Source: Bacteroides sp.
GTDB lineage: Bacteria > Bacteroidota > Bacteroidia > Bacteroidales > Bacteroidaceae
DNA length: 64,000 nt
Direction: 5' to 3'
NCBI GenBank assembly: GCA_017471925.1
Contig: JAFURM010000059.1
Span: forward strand, 1-64,000
Part shown: one piece after another, positions 28,515 through 38,540 of the stretch
Layout: each line of letters starts with the position of its first letter
How positions within the stretch are numbered: the stretch's first letter is position 1
Program-made: the position numbers and the translations under genes
The notes under the pieces: generated by a model
The model's database searches: none
What the model saw: the letters and a program-made list of their open reading frames with translations, nothing else
Told to the model about the DNA's origin: nothing

Positions 28515-28733
28515 ATGAACAAGATTGAAATAGGACTGAACGCCGGAAAAATCTGGCACATGCTCTACGACTACGGCCGTTGGAACTATGACGAACTGAA
28601 AGAGCAGTCGGGCATGCGCGACCGCGAACTGAACGCTGCCCTTGGCTGGCTGGCACGCGAAGACAAGATAGAGTTTTTCCAGGAGGGAGACCGTCTGTTC
28701 GTGTCGCTGGGTGTGAATGTCTACATCGGGTGA
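28515..28733 (+). CDS. Small winged-helix protein (DUF2582 type)
   Basis: A 72-residue protein. The helices IGLNAGKIWHMLYD, WNYDELKEQSGMRDRELNAALGWLAREDKI and the wing EFFQEGDRLFVSLG give a winged helix-turn-helix. It fits the winged-helix family formerly called DUF2582, common in Bacteroidetes and archaea. It may bind DNA or RNA; no target is known. It precedes the cytidylate-kinase-like gene by about 80 bases. Confidence 0.8.
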   Translation: MNKIEIGLNAGKIWHMLYDYGRWNYDELKEQSGMRDRELNAALGWLAREDKIEFFQEGDRLFVSLGVNVYIG

Positions 28734-28814
28734 TGCAAATAATCGCGCCTGTTTGCACGGATATTCCAAATGATTCCATATATTTGCTGTCGCTACAAGC
28801 TAAATAGTGAAATC

Positions 28815-29441
28815 ATGGGAAACAATTTTGTGGTAAACATAGGGCGACAGCTGGGCAGTGGCGGTCGCGAGATTGGCGAAAAGCTGGCCTTGAGACTGGG
28901 CATCACTTTCTATGACAAGGAACTGATCAGGCTGGCCTCTGAGGAGAGCGGCCTGTGCAAGGAGTTCTTCGAACGGGCCGATGAGCGCACCTCACAAGGG
29001 ATTATAGGCGGCCTGCTGGGCATGCGCTTCCCCTTTATCAGTGAGGGCAGCATCCCTACACTGAACTGCCTGAGCAATGATGCGCTCTTCAAGGTGCAGA
29101 GCGACGTTATCCGACGCCTGGCCGAGGAGCGTTCCTGTCTCTTCGTGGGACGTTGTGCCGACTATATCCTGCGCGACAATCCCCGCTGTATCAATATCTT
29201 CATCTCGGCCTCCCTGGCCGACCGTACACAACGCCTCTGTCGCCTACACGGTGTCTCCGAAGATGAAGCACTGGAGATGATAGAGAAGGAGGACAAACGC
29301 CGTGCCGCCTACTACAACTATTACACCTACAAGACCTGGGGGGCTGCCGCCAGCTACCACCTCTGCATCGACTCTTCCGTGCTTGGAGTGGACCGCACCA
29401 CCGACTACATCGAACGTTTCGTAAAGGACTTCCTGGGGTGA
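28815..29441 (+). CDS. Cytidylate-kinase-like protein
   Basis: A 208-residue P-loop protein of the Cytidylate_kin2 type. The N-terminal NIGRQLGSGGREIGEKLALRLGITFYDKELI is the altered Walker A region of this family, and LFVGRCADYILRDNPRCINIFI and RRAAYYNYYTYKTWG follow. A nucleotide kinase role is inferred; the substrate may not be CMP. The ATG at 28815 gives the family start; an earlier in-frame ATG at 28770 adds 15 residues unlike the family. Confidence 0.85.
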   Translation: MGNNFVVNIGRQLGSGGREIGEKLALRLGITFYDKELIRLASEESGLCKEFFERADERTSQGIIGGLLGMRFPFISEGSIPTLNCLSNDALFKVQSDVIRRLAEERSCLFVGRCADYILRDNPRCINIFISASLADRTQRLCRLHGVSEDEALEMIEKEDKRRAAYYNYYTYKTWGAAASYHLCIDSSVLGVDRTTDYIERFVKDFLG

Positions 29442-29490
29442 GGGACTCTAACCAACAGCTCTACTTCCTCGTGAAGAACGCTGCTAACTA

Positions 29491-29664
29491 AGAGTCTGTT
29501 TTGAATTTATTCCATTCTTTTATTATTCGCTTTCCATGAGTTCCTTTTCGGCTCTTTTGCCCGTTCTTTCTCGTCACATAGCCCGCTATGCTCCTTGAAA
29601 GAACAACCAAAATATCTCGAAAAGACTCCTCATAAAAAGGCTGAATAAATTCAAAACAGACTCT
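29491..29664. mobile_element. MITE-like element with 22-bp terminal inverted repeats
   Basis: A 174-bp element. The ends AGAGTCTGTTTTGAATTT (29491 on) and AAATTCAAAACAGACTCT (to 29664) are perfect inverted repeats for 22 bp. The inside continues as an imperfect hairpin around CATAGCCCGCTATG. TAA lies outside GAGTC on both sides and may be a target duplication. It encodes no protein. Related shorter sequence is at 8304-8320 and 8633-8690. Confidence 0.7.
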
Positions 29665-29703
29665 AATAGTTTATTATTACTGTCCGCTAAACCTTAGCGC
29701 GCC

Positions 29704-29746
29704 ACAAAAAAGAGAGGGCTGGCCTCCGATTTGGAAGGTCAGCCCT
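29704..29746 (-). terminator. Terminator after the TlpA-type gene
   Basis: On the minus strand AGGGCTGACCTT pairs with the GGCCAGCCCT arm and is followed by CTCTCTTTTTT. Confidence 0.85.
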
Positions 29747-29802
29747 TTGGGGTTATCTTTGAGTTTCCACACTTAAAACATAACCGTGAAAAAGTACACA
29801 TT

Positions 29803-30909
29803 TTATTTCAGTGCTTCAGCCACCTTTTCAGCCACTTCGGCACCATGCAGGCCGCGGGCAAGGATAGTGCCGTCGGCAGCTATCAGCACGGTGTGGGGAA
29901 TGCTGTTCACGGCGTAGAGCTGTGCGCCTTCACACTTCCAGAACTTCAAGTCAGACATTTGAGGCCAGGTGATGTTCAACTCCTGAATGGCCTTCTTCCA
30001 GGATTCTGCATCGCGGTCCAGTGAGACACCTACTATTTCGAAGCCCTTGTCTTTGTATTGGGCATAGACCTCCACCAGGTTGGGCATTTCACGGCAGCAG
30101 GGACCACACCAGCTGGCCCAGAAGTCTACCAATACCACCTTGCCCTTGCCTACATAGTCGGACAGCTTCACCTCCTGGCCTTCAGGAGTCTTCATGGTGA
30201 AGTCGATGAACTTCTGTCCCTCGGCAGTCTTTTTCTTCTTCTCGGTCATCTCCTTGATGTAGACAATCTGTTCGTCCTTGGCAAACTCGGCAGGAATCTG
30301 CGGGATGAGTGCTTCAATCTCCTCGATGGACATATCATAGTAGGTGCGCTTCAGCATCTGTATGCCCACTGCGTTGGTGATGTTTTGTGTAGCGGCCGCC
30401 TTCATGTTGTTGACAAGCTGTTCATCGATGCTCTCGTATTCATCAATCAGCTTTTGGCGTGCTTCATCGGTGAGGGAGGGGTCGTTTACAGCTTCACGGA
30501 TTTCCATCATTCTGGCACTGGCCTCACGGTTCTGCTGCTTGAGAGCCATGTAGGTATCGTTGTTTGCCGTGCCACCGATGGTGTTGTTCTTCTCGTCTTT
30601 GGCCAGCTGGATGTTGATGCGGCCGTTCTCCAGGAAGAAGTCTGTCCGCTGAGGCTGGTCGCCTTCAGGGGTGTAGCAGACATAGCGCAGGACAGCCGTG
30701 TCCTGCTTGCCTTCGAACTTGAATTTTCCGTTGCTGATGACGGTAGTGTCCAGATTGGCGAGTTGGCGTCCCTGTACGGTAGCCAGGTAGATTGTGTCAC
30801 CGTCGGCTGCACCTTCCACGCTACCGGTAACGACATAGCCGTTTCCGCTGTTGCAGGCTGCCAATAAGGCAGCAGTTGCAATCCATGCTAATGATTTCTT
30901 CATTTTCAA
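29803..30909 (-). CDS. TlpA/ResA-type thiol-disulfide lipoprotein with DUF4369 domain
   Basis: A 368-residue protein. It has a lipoprotein signal (IATAALLAAC), an N-terminal DUF4369-like beta domain (about residues 25-110: GYVVTGSVEGAADGDTIYLA) and a helical middle. The C-terminal thioredoxin fold has the active site WASWCGPCCREMP at about residue 268 and the cis-Pro phrase SIPHTVLI. It is expected to reduce disulfides in the periplasm, for example for cytochrome c maturation or oxidative stress. It is transcribed alone. Confidence 0.92.
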   Translation of the reverse strand: MKMKKSLAWIATAALLAACNSGNGYVVTGSVEGAADGDTIYLATVQGRQLANLDTTVISNGKFKFEGKQDTAVLRYVCYTPEGDQPQRTDFFLENGRINIQLAKDEKNNTIGGTANNDTYMALKQQNREASARMMEIREAVNDPSLTDEARQKLIDEYESIDEQLVNNMKAAATQNITNAVGIQMLKRTYYDMSIEEIEALIPQIPAEFAKDEQIVYIKEMTEKKKKTAEGQKFIDFTMKTPEGQEVKLSDYVGKGKVVLVDFWASWCGPCCREMPNLVEVYAQYKDKGFEIVGVSLDRDAESWKKAIQELNITWPQMSDLKFWKCEGAQLYAVNSIPHTVLIAADGTILARGLHGAEVAEKVAEALK

Positions 30910-30933
30910 TGTGTTTTAAAGTTGATTTGGGGA

Positions 30934-30941
30934 CAAATGTA
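30934..30941 (-). promoter_or_regulatory. -7 box of the TlpA-type gene
   Basis: TACATTTG on the minus strand, 25 bases before the start, with TTTC near -33. Confidence 0.6.
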
Positions 30942-30962
30942 GTGAATTAAATGGGGATAAAG

Positions 30963-30996
30963 AAAAAAACGTGCCCTTTTCACAAAGAGCACGTTT
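30963..30996 (-). terminator. Terminator after glyA
   Basis: On the minus strand AACGTGC pairs with GCACGTT and is followed by a T-run of seven. Confidence 0.88.
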
Positions 30997-31030
30997 GAGA
31001 TAATTCATGCTTTATTAAAAATGAATTGTT

Positions 31031-32311
31031 TCAATATGCAAATATGGGGTATTTTTCCATGATTCGGTTTACTTTGGCACGGGTTGCTTTGATAACCTCT
31101 TCGTTGTCCACGTTGGACAGCACGGTTTCAATCATTTCCGCGATTTCCACCATGAGGTCTTCCTTGGCACCTCGGGTGGTGATGGCCGGTGTACCCAGAC
31201 GAATACCGGAGGTTTGGAAAGCCGAGCGGCTGTCGAAGGGCACCATGTTCTTGTTCACCGTGATGTCGGCCGATACCAGTGCCTTTTCGGCTACCTTGCC
31301 GGTGAGGTCCGGATATTTGGAACGCAGGTCCACGAGCATAGAGTGGTTGTCCGTACCGCCGCTCACGATGGTGAAACCACGTTTTATCAACTCTTCAGCC
31401 AGTACGGCGGCGTTCTTCTTCACCTGTGCGGCATATTCTTTCCACTCGGGCTGCAGGATTTCACCAAAAGCTACGGCCTTGGCTGCGATGACGTGTTCCA
31501 GCGGTCCGCCCTGTATGCCGGGGAATACGGCAGAGTCGAGAAGCTGGGACATCATCTTGATTTCGCCCTTGGGCGTCTTCTTGCCCCAGGGGTTGGGGAA
31601 GTCCTTGCCCATGAGGATGATGCCGCCACGAGGACCACGAAGGGTCTTGTGGGTGGTGGAGGTCACGATGTGGGCATACTTCACGGGGTTGTCCAGCAGT
31701 CCGGCAGCGATGAGGCCTGCGGGGTGGGCCATGTCTATCATCAGGATGGCTCCCACCTTGTCGGCGATTTCACGCATACGCTTGTAGTCCCACTCGCGGG
31801 AGTAGGCCGATCCACCGCCGATGATGAGCTTGGGCTGTTCGCGCAGGGCCACTTCTTCCATTTGGTCATAATCCACGCGGCCGGTTTCTTGGTTCAGGTT
31901 GTATTCACAGGGAGTATAGATGATGCCCGATGTGTTGACGAGCGAGCCGTGAGAGAGATGACCGCCATGTGCCAGGTTCAGACCCATGAACTTGTCGCCG
32001 GGGTTCAGTACGGCCAGGAATACGGCAGCATTGGCCTGTGCCCCCGAGTGGGGTTGCACGTTGGCCCATTCGGCACCGAAAATCTGCTTGATACGTTCAA
32101 TGGCGATGGTTTCACTTTGGTCTACGACCTCGCATCCTCCATAGTAGCGCTTGCCTGGATAGCCTTCGGCGTACTTGTTGGTGAGGCAGGAGCCCATGGC
32201 CTGCATGACTTGGTCGCTCACGAAGTTCTCGGATGCAATGAGCTCAATGCCCTTCAGCTGGCGTTGGTGCTCTTTCTCGATGATGTCGAAAATTTGTTCG
32301 TCTCTTTTCAT
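31031..32311 (-). CDS. glyA: Serine hydroxymethyltransferase
   Basis: A 426-residue PLP enzyme that interconverts serine and glycine and supplies methylene-tetrahydrofolate. The PLP lysine is in [14 protein letters not shown], and [32 protein letters not shown] and [13 protein letters not shown] are family hallmarks. It forms a single-gene transcript with its own promoter and terminator. kbl and the threonine dehydrogenase gene nearby feed glycine into it. Confidence 0.97.
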   Translation of the reverse strand: MKRDEQIFDIIEKEHQRQLKGIELIASENFVSDQVMQAMGSCLTNKYAEGYPGKRYYGGCEVVDQSETIAIERIKQIFGAEWANVQPHSGAQANAAVFLAVLNPGDKFMGLNLAHGGHLSHGSLVNTSGIIYTPCEYNLNQETGRVDYDQMEEVALREQPKLIIGGGSAYSREWDYKRMREIADKVGAILMIDMAHPAGLIAAGLLDNPVKYAHIVTSTTHKTLRGPRGGIILMGKDFPNPWGKKTPKGEIKMMSQLLDSAVFPGIQGGPLEHVIAAKAVAFGEILQPEWKEYAAQVKKNAAVLAEELIKRGFTIVSGGTDNHSMLVDLRSKYPDLTGKVAEKALVSADITVNKNMVPFDSRSAFQTSGIRLGTPAITTRGAKEDLMVEIAEMIETVLSNVDNEEVIKATRAKVNRIMEKYPIFAY

Positions 32312-32373
32312 CTTTTTGTTCGCTTATTGTTTTTGTTGGGGTTGATAATGCAATAAACACTCTTTTAAGGGCG

Positions 32374-32381
32374 CAAAATTA
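32374..32381 (-). promoter_or_regulatory. -7 box of glyA
   Basis: TAATTTTG on the minus strand with TTTC around -33; the leader is about 57 bases. Confidence 0.6.
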
Positions 32382-32458
32382 CTCATTTAAATGATAAAAT
32401 GAAAGAAAAGCGTCTGTTTTTGCGTGCAAGTTGATAAGTTCTTTCTCGGAATGTCTGT

Positions 32459-33223
32459 TCAGAAGAAAACACCAAGCGAGAAGCTGAGTACATTGTCGCG
32501 TCGGTTGAAGCGTATGCCGTGGGTCGTCTCGGTGGCATCGGCAGGCAGTTCATAGGAGATTTTCTTGGAGACGTTGTGCAGTCCTATGTCATAGCGGAAG
32601 TCGAAGAAAATAGGTTCTATGGCTACGGCTACTCCCAAGGTGGCACTCAGGTTGAAGGGATAGAGTTCTTCGTGGAGGTTCCGTTGGTCGAAGTTCTCAA
32701 AAGTGATGTCACTCTTTCCTTTGATGAGGTAGCGCAGTTTGGGACCTGCAAAGACTGCCAGGCTGTAGGGTTTCTCCTTGATGATGTTGTAGCCCCACAG
32801 GATGGGCAGTTCCAGACTGTGCAGGTCGGAGGTGATGGAGGCCTCTTCGGGGATAGCGTTGGCCGGTGCGTCGACTGGCAAGGGTTTGTTGAGGACAATG
32901 TTGCAGCGGTTGATGGTATAGGACAGCTCGGGTTGGATAAATTGCCGCTTGAAGTTGATGCGCATGAAGAGGCAGGCCGAGTAGCCTATCTTGTAGTTGT
33001 TCTGCATCTCGCTGATAGTGGTTGCGTTGAGGTTGAACTTGGAGGCCAGGAATAGGGAAGAGGTGAACCCCACTTTGGCTCCATAGTTAACCTTTGTCTC
33101 CTGCTTGCTGCCGGCAGACAGGGAGGGACTGTCATTCCGGGGGGATGACTGTGCACGGAGTGTCTGTGTGGCAAGCAGGAGCAGCAGGCAGACCAGGCAG
33201 GTGGGGATTATCGCTCTTTTCAT
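32459..33223 (-). CDS. PorT-like outer-membrane beta-barrel protein
   Basis: A 254-residue protein with a signal peptide (PTCLVCLLLLLATQTLRAQ). The body has paired amphipathic strands (NYGAKVGFTSSLF, FIQPELSYTIN, LPILWGYNII, LAVFAGPKLRYLIKG) and a C-terminal Phe (LSFSLGVFF), as in small eight-strand barrels of the PorT/OMP_b-brl_2 group. It starts 18 bases after the flavin reductase gene and is probably the last gene of the pyrB unit. Function is unknown. Confidence 0.8.
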   Translation of the reverse strand: MKRAIIPTCLVCLLLLLATQTLRAQSSPRNDSPSLSAGSKQETKVNYGAKVGFTSSLFLASKFNLNATTISEMQNNYKIGYSACLFMRINFKRQFIQPELSYTINRCNIVLNKPLPVDAPANAIPEEASITSDLHSLELPILWGYNIIKEKPYSLAVFAGPKLRYLIKGKSDITFENFDQRNLHEELYPFNLSATLGVAVAIEPIFFDFRYDIGLHNVSKKISYELPADATETTHGIRFNRRDNVLSFSLGVFF

Positions 33224-33241
33224 GGGATGGGGGAACAGGGG

Positions 33242-33808
33242 TCAGCGTTTCTTTTCCACACTCCATCCGAACTTGCCGATTTTATCGCCCAGTTCGTAGT
33301 ATCCGCCATGAACATAGACCAGGGGATTGGTCTCGGCCAGTTCCAACTTGCCGGTTTCGGCATTCAGATGGTTGGTCTCTGCACGCACGTTCACCACGTC
33401 GGCAATGAACATGTCGTGGGAGCCGAGCGACACGATTTCCTTCACGCGGCACTCTATGCAGAGCGGAGATTCTTCAATGAGCGGTGCACTGACCACCGAG
33501 CATTGGCCGGGTGTCAGTCCCATCTCTTCGAACTTGCGGTAGTCGCGTCCGGATCGCACACCACACCAGTCGGTGGCTTTGGCCAGTTCCTTGGTTGTGA
33601 GGTTGATGACAAACTCCATGTTGCGCTTGATAATCTCATAGGAGTGACGCTCGGGGCGCACGGAGATGTAGCACATCGGCGGGTTGGAACAGATGGTGCC
33701 TGTCCAGGCAACTGTGATGATGTTGTACTCTTCGGGAGAACTTCCGCAACTCACCATGACGGCCGGCAGTGGGTATATCATGGTTCCGGGTTTCCAGTCT
33801 TCTTTCAT
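33242..33808 (-). CDS. Flavin reductase family protein
   Basis: A 188-residue FMN-binding split-barrel protein. The start [17 protein letters not shown], then [33 protein letters not shown] and EFVINL, are the family signature of NAD(P)H-flavin reductases. The ATG overlaps the pyrI stop (ATGA), so it is translated together with pyrI. The substrate is not known. Confidence 0.88.
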   Translation of the reverse strand: MKEDWKPGTMIYPLPAVMVSCGSSPEEYNIITVAWTGTICSNPPMCYISVRPERHSYEIIKRNMEFVINLTTKELAKATDWCGVRSGRDYRKFEEMGLTPGQCSVVSAPLIEESPLCIECRVKEIVSLGSHDMFIADVVNVRAETNHLNAETGKLELAETNPLVYVHGGYYELGDKIGKFGWSVEKKR

Positions 33809-34275
33809 GCTCCTTTATCTGTTAGTGTGATTTGTTCCCTCACCTGCTCCTTGCCGCAATAGTGGCACTTGATGATGCAGCGCTCCTTGTCCGTTACGTG
33901 GAAGCGGGTAGGCATGGGCTCGTTGTTGGTGATGCACTTGGGGTTGCCGCACTTCACAATGCCGCGTAGCTCGTCGGGCAGGTGGAGCTCCTTCTTCTCC
34001 ACAACAGCGTAGTTGCGGATAATGTTCAACTTCACGTGGGGAGCCACCACGGCAATGCGGTTTATCTCCTCGTCGTCGAAGAATTTATCGGCAATCTTGA
34101 TGATGCCTTTGGTGCCCAGCTTGCCGCTTTTCAGGTTGAATCCGATGGTGATGTTATTCTTCATCTTCTCCAGACCGAGCAGGGAGACTACGGTGAAGAG
34201 TTTCTCGGAGGGGATATGGTCTATGACAGTGCCGTTCTCCAAGGCGGCCACTTGCAGTTCTTTCTTGTCGTTCAT
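33805..34275 (-). CDS. pyrI: Aspartate carbamoyltransferase regulatory chain
   Basis: A 156-residue regulatory subunit that binds CTP/ATP and controls PyrB. The N-terminal nucleotide domain has [15 protein letters not shown]. The C-terminal zinc domain has all four ligands: CGNPKC (C-x4-C) and CHYC (C-x2-C). The start at 34275 is the second in-frame ATG; 34290 is possible. It follows pyrB by about 60 bases with an AT-rich repeat tract between. Confidence 0.95.
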   Translation of the reverse strand: MNDKKELQVAALENGTVIDHIPSEKLFTVVSLLGLEKMKNNITIGFNLKSGKLGTKGIIKIADKFFDDEEINRIAVVAPHVKLNIIRNYAVVEKKELHLPDELRGIVKCGNPKCITNNEPMPTRFHVTDKERCIIKCHYCGKEQVREQITLTDKGA

Positions 34276-34325
34276 TTGGTCAGTTGACAATTGATGATTG
34301 ATAGTGGATAATTGATAGTTGATGG
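34276..34325. repeat. Intercistronic GATAGTTGATAATT-type repeat
   Basis: The gap between pyrB and pyrI is filled with ATTGATAGT/GTTGACAATT-type units like those before thiG and cysC. Confidence 0.55.
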
Positions 34326-34336
34326 TGAGGAAGGGG

Positions 34337-35278
34337 TTATTGTTTGCTGTCTTTCCTCACCTCTTCCAGCGTGATGCCCAACACGTCGCAGAGGATGGCT
34401 TCGCGGGCATAGAGCCCGTTTTGTGCCTGCTGGAAATAGTAGGCTTGCGGGCAGTCGTCCACGTCGTAGGCTATCTCGTTGACACGGGGCAGGGGGTGGA
34501 GGATTTTCATGTTGGGGCGTGTGGCCGTCAGCATGTCGGCACGCAGGATGTAGACGTTCTTCACGCGTTCATATTCCATCAGGTCAGTGAAGCGTTCGCG
34601 TTGCACGCGGGTCATGTAGAGAATGTCGGCATCGGCAATGGTCTCGGGCGTGAAGTCTGTGTGTTCCACATAGCTGATGCCATGCTCGCGGCAGTAGAGC
34701 TTATACTCCTCGGGCATCTTCAGTTCATCGGGGGCTACGAAGTGGAAGGTGGGGTTGAAGTGGCGCATGGCCATCAGGAGCGAGTGTACGGTACGTCCAT
34801 ATTTCAGGTCGCCCACCATATAGATGTTCAGGTTCTCCAGGGTGCCCTGTGTCTTGTAGATGGAGTAAAGGTCCAGCATGGTCTGTGAGGGGTGCTGGTT
34901 GGCACCGTCGCCTGCATTCACGATGGGCACGTGAGTGCTCTCGCTGGCATAGAGGGCGGCTCCCTCCAGATAGTGGCGCATCACGATGATGTCGGCATAG
35001 CTGGAGACCATCTTGATGGTGTCTTTCAGTGTCTCTCCTTTCGAAGAACTGGTCACCTTGGGGTCGGTGAACCCGATGACACGTGCTCCCAGGCGGTTGG
35101 CTGCCGTCTCAAAACTGAGGCGGGTGCGTGTGGAGGGTTCGAAGAACAGGGTGGCTACTACTTTGCCTGCCAGCAAACGTCGGTTCGGGTGGGCTTCAAA
35201 TTCTTTGGCCATTTCCAGCATATAGAGGATCTTTTCCTTCGAGTGCTCGGCTATGGTGACTAAACTTCTGTTTTCCAT
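34337..35278 (-). CDS. pyrB: Aspartate carbamoyltransferase catalytic chain
   Basis: A 313-residue enzyme for the first committed pyrimidine step. Carbamoyl-phosphate motif [19 protein letters not shown] and the aspartate-site HPLPRV are intact. The start at 35278 gives MENRSLV and a length like E. coli PyrB (311); the longer frame runs into kbl. No attenuator or UMP switch was recognised upstream. Confidence 0.96.
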   Translation of the reverse strand: MENRSLVTIAEHSKEKILYMLEMAKEFEAHPNRRLLAGKVVATLFFEPSTRTRLSFETAANRLGARVIGFTDPKVTSSSKGETLKDTIKMVSSYADIIVMRHYLEGAALYASESTHVPIVNAGDGANQHPSQTMLDLYSIYKTQGTLENLNIYMVGDLKYGRTVHSLLMAMRHFNPTFHFVAPDELKMPEEYKLYCREHGISYVEHTDFTPETIADADILYMTRVQRERFTDLMEYERVKNVYILRADMLTATRPNMKILHPLPRVNEIAYDVDDCPQAYYFQQAQNGLYAREAILCDVLGITLEEVRKDSKQ

Positions 35279-35312
35279 ATCGTTTGATGTTGTTTTTGCT
35301 TTTACGGGTGCG

Positions 35313-35320
35313 TAAAGGTA
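35313..35320 (-). promoter_or_regulatory. Possible -7 box of the pyrBI unit
   Basis: TACCTTTA on the minus strand differs from TAnnTTTG at the last base; it lies 35 bases before the ATG. Confidence 0.4.
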
Positions 35321-35358
35321 GTAAATCTTGAAAGTGAGCGCAAATTTTTGCGCAACTA

Positions 35359-36555
35359 TTATTCGTCTGCTTTCAGTACGCCCAGTTCGCGGCCTACCTT
35401 GATGAAGGCTGCAATACACTTATCGAGATGCTCCTTTTCGTGGCCTGCGGAGATTTGCACACGGATGCGGGCCTGTCCCTTGGGAACTACGGGATAGTAG
35501 AAACCAGTGACGTAGATGCCCTCTTCCTGCATGCGGGCGGCATAGACCTGGGAAAGTTTGGCATCATAGAGCATCACGGCGCAGATGGCACTCTGGGTGG
35601 GTTTGATGTCGAAGCCGGCAGCAGTCATCTGGTCACGGAAGTAGTTGACGTTTTCCACCAACTTGTCGTGCAGGGCATTGCTCTCCTTGAGCATTCTGAA
35701 CACCTCCAGACTGGCACCGATAACGGCAGGAGCCACCGAATTGGAGAAGAGGTAGGGGCGGCTGCGCTGGCGCAGGAGGTCGATAATCTCTTTGCGGCCC
35801 GTGGTGAATCCTCCCATGGCACCGCCGAAGGCCTTGCCGAGTGTACCGGTATAGATGTCTACACGACCGTATGTATTATAGAGTTCGCTGACGCCGTGTC
35901 CCGTGGGACCTACCACACCGGCCGAGTGGGATTCGTCTACCATCACCAGTGCGTCATACTTTTCTGCCAGGTCACAGATTTTGTCCATCGGTGCCACATT
36001 GCCGTCCATGGAGAAGACACCGTCTGTCACGATGATGCGGAAACGCTGGGCCTGCGCCTCTTGCAGGCAACGCTCCAGGTCGGCCATGTCGGCATTGGCA
36101 TAGCGGTATCTCTGGGCTTTGCAAAGGCGCACTCCGTCAATGATGGAAGCATGGTTCAGGGCATCGGAGATGATGGCATCCTCTTCGGTGAACAGCGGTT
36201 CAAACACACCTCCGTTGGCATCAAAGCAGGCCGCATAGAGAATGGTGTCTTCCGTGTGGAAATAGTCGGAGATGGCGGCCTCCAGTTCCTTGTGGATGTC
36301 CTGGGTGCCGCAGATGAAGCGGACGGACGACATGCCGTAGCCACGACAATCCATCATCTGCTGGGCGGCGGCAACGAGACGGGGATGGTTGGACAAGCCC
36401 AAATAGTTGTTGGCACAGAAGTTCAACACTTCCTGTCCCTTTACTGTTATTGCAGCCTGTTGGGCACTTTCTATCAGGCGCTCTTCTTTATAGAGGCCGG
36501 CTTCCTTGATTTCAGCCAGAGTCCGGCTGAGGTGTTCTTGCATTTTACCGTACAT
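35359..36555 (-). CDS. kbl: 2-amino-3-ketobutyrate CoA ligase (glycine C-acetyltransferase)
   Basis: A 398-residue PLP enzyme that splits 2-amino-3-oxobutyrate with CoA into glycine and acetyl-CoA. Motifs: [25 protein letters not shown] and the PLP lysine in [13 protein letters not shown]. The start MYGKMQEHL at 36555 gives exactly the E. coli length; an ATG at 36591 would add 12 residues but lies at or before the predicted start point. It is divergent from the threonine dehydrogenase gene, the enzyme that makes its substrate. Confidence 0.95.
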   Translation of the reverse strand: MYGKMQEHLSRTLAEIKEAGLYKEERLIESAQQAAITVKGQEVLNFCANNYLGLSNHPRLVAAAQQMMDCRGYGMSSVRFICGTQDIHKELEAAISDYFHTEDTILYAACFDANGGVFEPLFTEEDAIISDALNHASIIDGVRLCKAQRYRYANADMADLERCLQEAQAQRFRIIVTDGVFSMDGNVAPMDKICDLAEKYDALVMVDESHSAGVVGPTGHGVSELYNTYGRVDIYTGTLGKAFGGAMGGFTTGRKEIIDLLRQRSRPYLFSNSVAPAVIGASLEVFRMLKESNALHDKLVENVNYFRDQMTAAGFDIKPTQSAICAVMLYDAKLSQVYAARMQEEGIYVTGFYYPVVPKGQARIRVQISAGHEKEHLDKCIAAFIKVGRELGVLKADE

Positions 36556-36581
36556 GTTGTTTGCTGTTTTTAAAGTTTCTA

Positions 36582-36589
36582 CAAAGGAC
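36582..36589 (-). promoter_or_regulatory. Possible -7 box of kbl
   Basis: GTCCTTTG on the minus strand lies exactly 19 bases after TTTTG. The first two bases differ from TAnnTTTG. Confidence 0.4.
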
Positions 36590-36644
36590 ATTATTTTCTT
36601 GGAATAAACAAAACAGAATGATAGAAAAATGAAAAAAAACTCTG

Positions 36645-36652
36645 TATCTTTG
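36645..36652 (+). promoter_or_regulatory. -7 box of the threonine dehydrogenase gene
   Basis: TATCTTTG, 38 bases before the ATG at 36691. The -33 region is A-rich and poor. Confidence 0.6.
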
Positions 36653-36690
36653 CCCCCTGTTAACGAACAAAACCATTTTATATAAGTCGT

Positions 36691-37647
36691 ATGAAGAATA
36701 TTTTGGTAATTGGAGCAACCGGACAAATCGGTTCGGAACTGACTTTAGAGTTGCGTAAACGTTATGGTGATGACCATGTTGTGGCAGGCTATATTCCCAG
36801 TGCAATTCCCCAAGGAGCACTGAAGGCTACAGGACCATCGGCCATTGCCGATGTGACGGACCGACAGTCCATAGAAGTGGTATGTCGTCAGTTCAAGATT
36901 GATACGATTTATAACTTGGCCGCCCTCCTCTCCGTCGTGGCAGAGAGCCGTCCGGCTATGGCTTGGAAGATTGGTATTGACGGTTTGTGGAATGTGCTGG
37001 AAGTGGCGCGTGAATATAACTGTGCCGTGTTTACTCCCAGTTCCATCGGTTCATTCGGCGAGGCCACCCCTCATGTGAAGACCCCGCAGGACACTATCCA
37101 ACGTCCGCGCACCATGTATGGCGTGACCAAGGTGACCACCGAATTGCTGAGCGACTATTACTATACGAAATATGGGGTGGATACCCGCTCGGTACGTTTC
37201 CCCGGTATCATCTCCAATGTGACGCCTCCGGGAGGAGGAACCACCGACTATGCCGTAGACATTTACTATTCGGCCGTGAAGGGAGAAAAATTCGTGTGTC
37301 CTGTGAAGGCCGGCACCTATATGGACATGATGTACATGCCCGATGCCATCAATGCGGCCATTTCGTTGATGGAGGCTGCACCGGCCCGTCTGAAGCACCG
37401 CAATGCCTTCAATATCGCCTCCATGAGTTTCGACCCCGAGGCCATCTATCAGGCCATCAAGAAACATGTGCCCGATTTTGAAATGGAGTATGAAATCGAC
37501 CCACTGAAGCAAGCCATTGCCGACAGTTGGCCCGACTCCCTGGATGATAGCTGTGCCCGTCAGGAGTGGGATTGGCAGCCGCACTATGACCTGGAATCCA
37601 TGACTGTGGACATGCTGGAAAAACTGCGTGCCAAATTGAACAAGTAA
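36691..37647 (+). CDS. L-threonine 3-dehydrogenase, SDR type
   Basis: A 318-residue short-chain dehydrogenase of the epimerase-like threonine dehydrogenase group. NAD site GATGQIGSEL, NLAALLSVVAE, and the active pair YGVTK (Tyr-x3-Lys) preceded by PSSIGSFG. It oxidises threonine to 2-amino-3-ketobutyrate. The assignment over a sugar epimerase rests on the PSSIGSFG...TPPGGGTTDYAVDIYY pattern and on divergence from kbl. Confidence 0.9.
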   Translation: MKNILVIGATGQIGSELTLELRKRYGDDHVVAGYIPSAIPQGALKATGPSAIADVTDRQSIEVVCRQFKIDTIYNLAALLSVVAESRPAMAWKIGIDGLWNVLEVAREYNCAVFTPSSIGSFGEATPHVKTPQDTIQRPRTMYGVTKVTTELLSDYYYTKYGVDTRSVRFPGIISNVTPPGGGTTDYAVDIYYSAVKGEKFVCPVKAGTYMDMMYMPDAINAAISLMEAAPARLKHRNAFNIASMSFDPEAIYQAIKKHVPDFEMEYEIDPLKQAIADSWPDSLDDSCARQEWDWQPHYDLESMTVDMLEKLRAKLNK

Positions 37648-37663
37648 GCGACTGTCATAGGAA

Positions 37664-38524
37664 ATGAAAAAATCATTGTTTGCCGTTGCTCTGCTCATGT
37701 TGTTATTGGCGTGCAATGGCAGGAAGAACGAAACGGTTTCTTCAGAACCGCAGGCAGAAGCGACAGACACCTTACTACTGTATGGTGGTGAGGACACGCT
37801 CTCACTGTTGGAGCGGTTGGTGGAGGAACCGAAGTATGAGGTGGCGAATGAACTGTTCGACGACTTCATCTTCAATTATGCCGGTGATGAAGAGTTACAG
37901 CGCGAGCGCACAGTGTTCCCTTTACCTTATTATAATATAGACAAGCCCACCAAGATTGAAGCCGGAGCATGGAAGCATGACTATCTCTTCACGAAGCAGA
38001 ACTACTATACCCTTCTGTTCGATGACGAGAAGGAGATGGACCTCGTGGGAGATACGGCCCAAACCTCTGTACAGGTGGAGTGGATTTACCTGAACAGCCA
38101 TCAGGTGAAGCGTTACTACTTTGAGCGCATCAAGGGGAAATGGATGCTGGAGGCCATCAACCTGCGCTACATAGAGAAGAACGACAAAGACGAGAACTTC
38201 GTGCAGTTCTACACCCGCTTTGTGACCGACAGCCTGTATCAGAGCACCCACATTGCCAATCCTCTGGAGTTTGTCACTATTGACCCTGATGACGAGTTTA
38301 CCATCCTGGAGACAACGCTCGACCTGAACCAATGGTATGCCTTCAGACCCACTCTGCCTACCGACAAACTCTCCAACATCAGCTATGGCCAAAAGAATGA
38401 AGACCTCTCTACTTCCAAGATTCTGAAAGTGAACGGCATAGGTAACGGCTATGCCAACGTGTTCTATTTCCGCAAGGAAGCCGGAGAATGGAAACTGTGC
38501 AAGTATGAAGACACCAGTATATAG
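37664..38524 (+). CDS. DUF4348 lipoprotein
   Basis: A 286-residue protein with a lipobox (MLLLAC). The body, from about residue 50, has the DUF4348 pattern: [42 protein letters not shown] and [15 protein letters not shown]. It is likely attached to the outer membrane. It starts 16 bases after the threonine dehydrogenase stop and is followed 16 bases later by murB, so the three genes probably share a transcript. Function is unknown. Confidence 0.8.
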   Translation: MKKSLFAVALLMLLLACNGRKNETVSSEPQAEATDTLLLYGGEDTLSLLERLVEEPKYEVANELFDDFIFNYAGDEELQRERTVFPLPYYNIDKPTKIEAGAWKHDYLFTKQNYYTLLFDDEKEMDLVGDTAQTSVQVEWIYLNSHQVKRYYFERIKGKWMLEAINLRYIEKNDKDENFVQFYTRFVTDSLYQSTHIANPLEFVTIDPDDEFTILETTLDLNQWYAFRPTLPTDKLSNISYGQKNEDLSTSKILKVNGIGNGYANVFYFRKEAGEWKLCKYEDTSI

Positions 38525-38540
38525 CCCAGACAGAACCATC

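Noticed and set aside
29491..29664. Reading the inverted repeat as the terminator of the cytidylate-kinase-like gene
   Set aside because: The 22-bp ends are 130 bases apart and shared with other loci, which fits a mobile element better; it may still affect termination.
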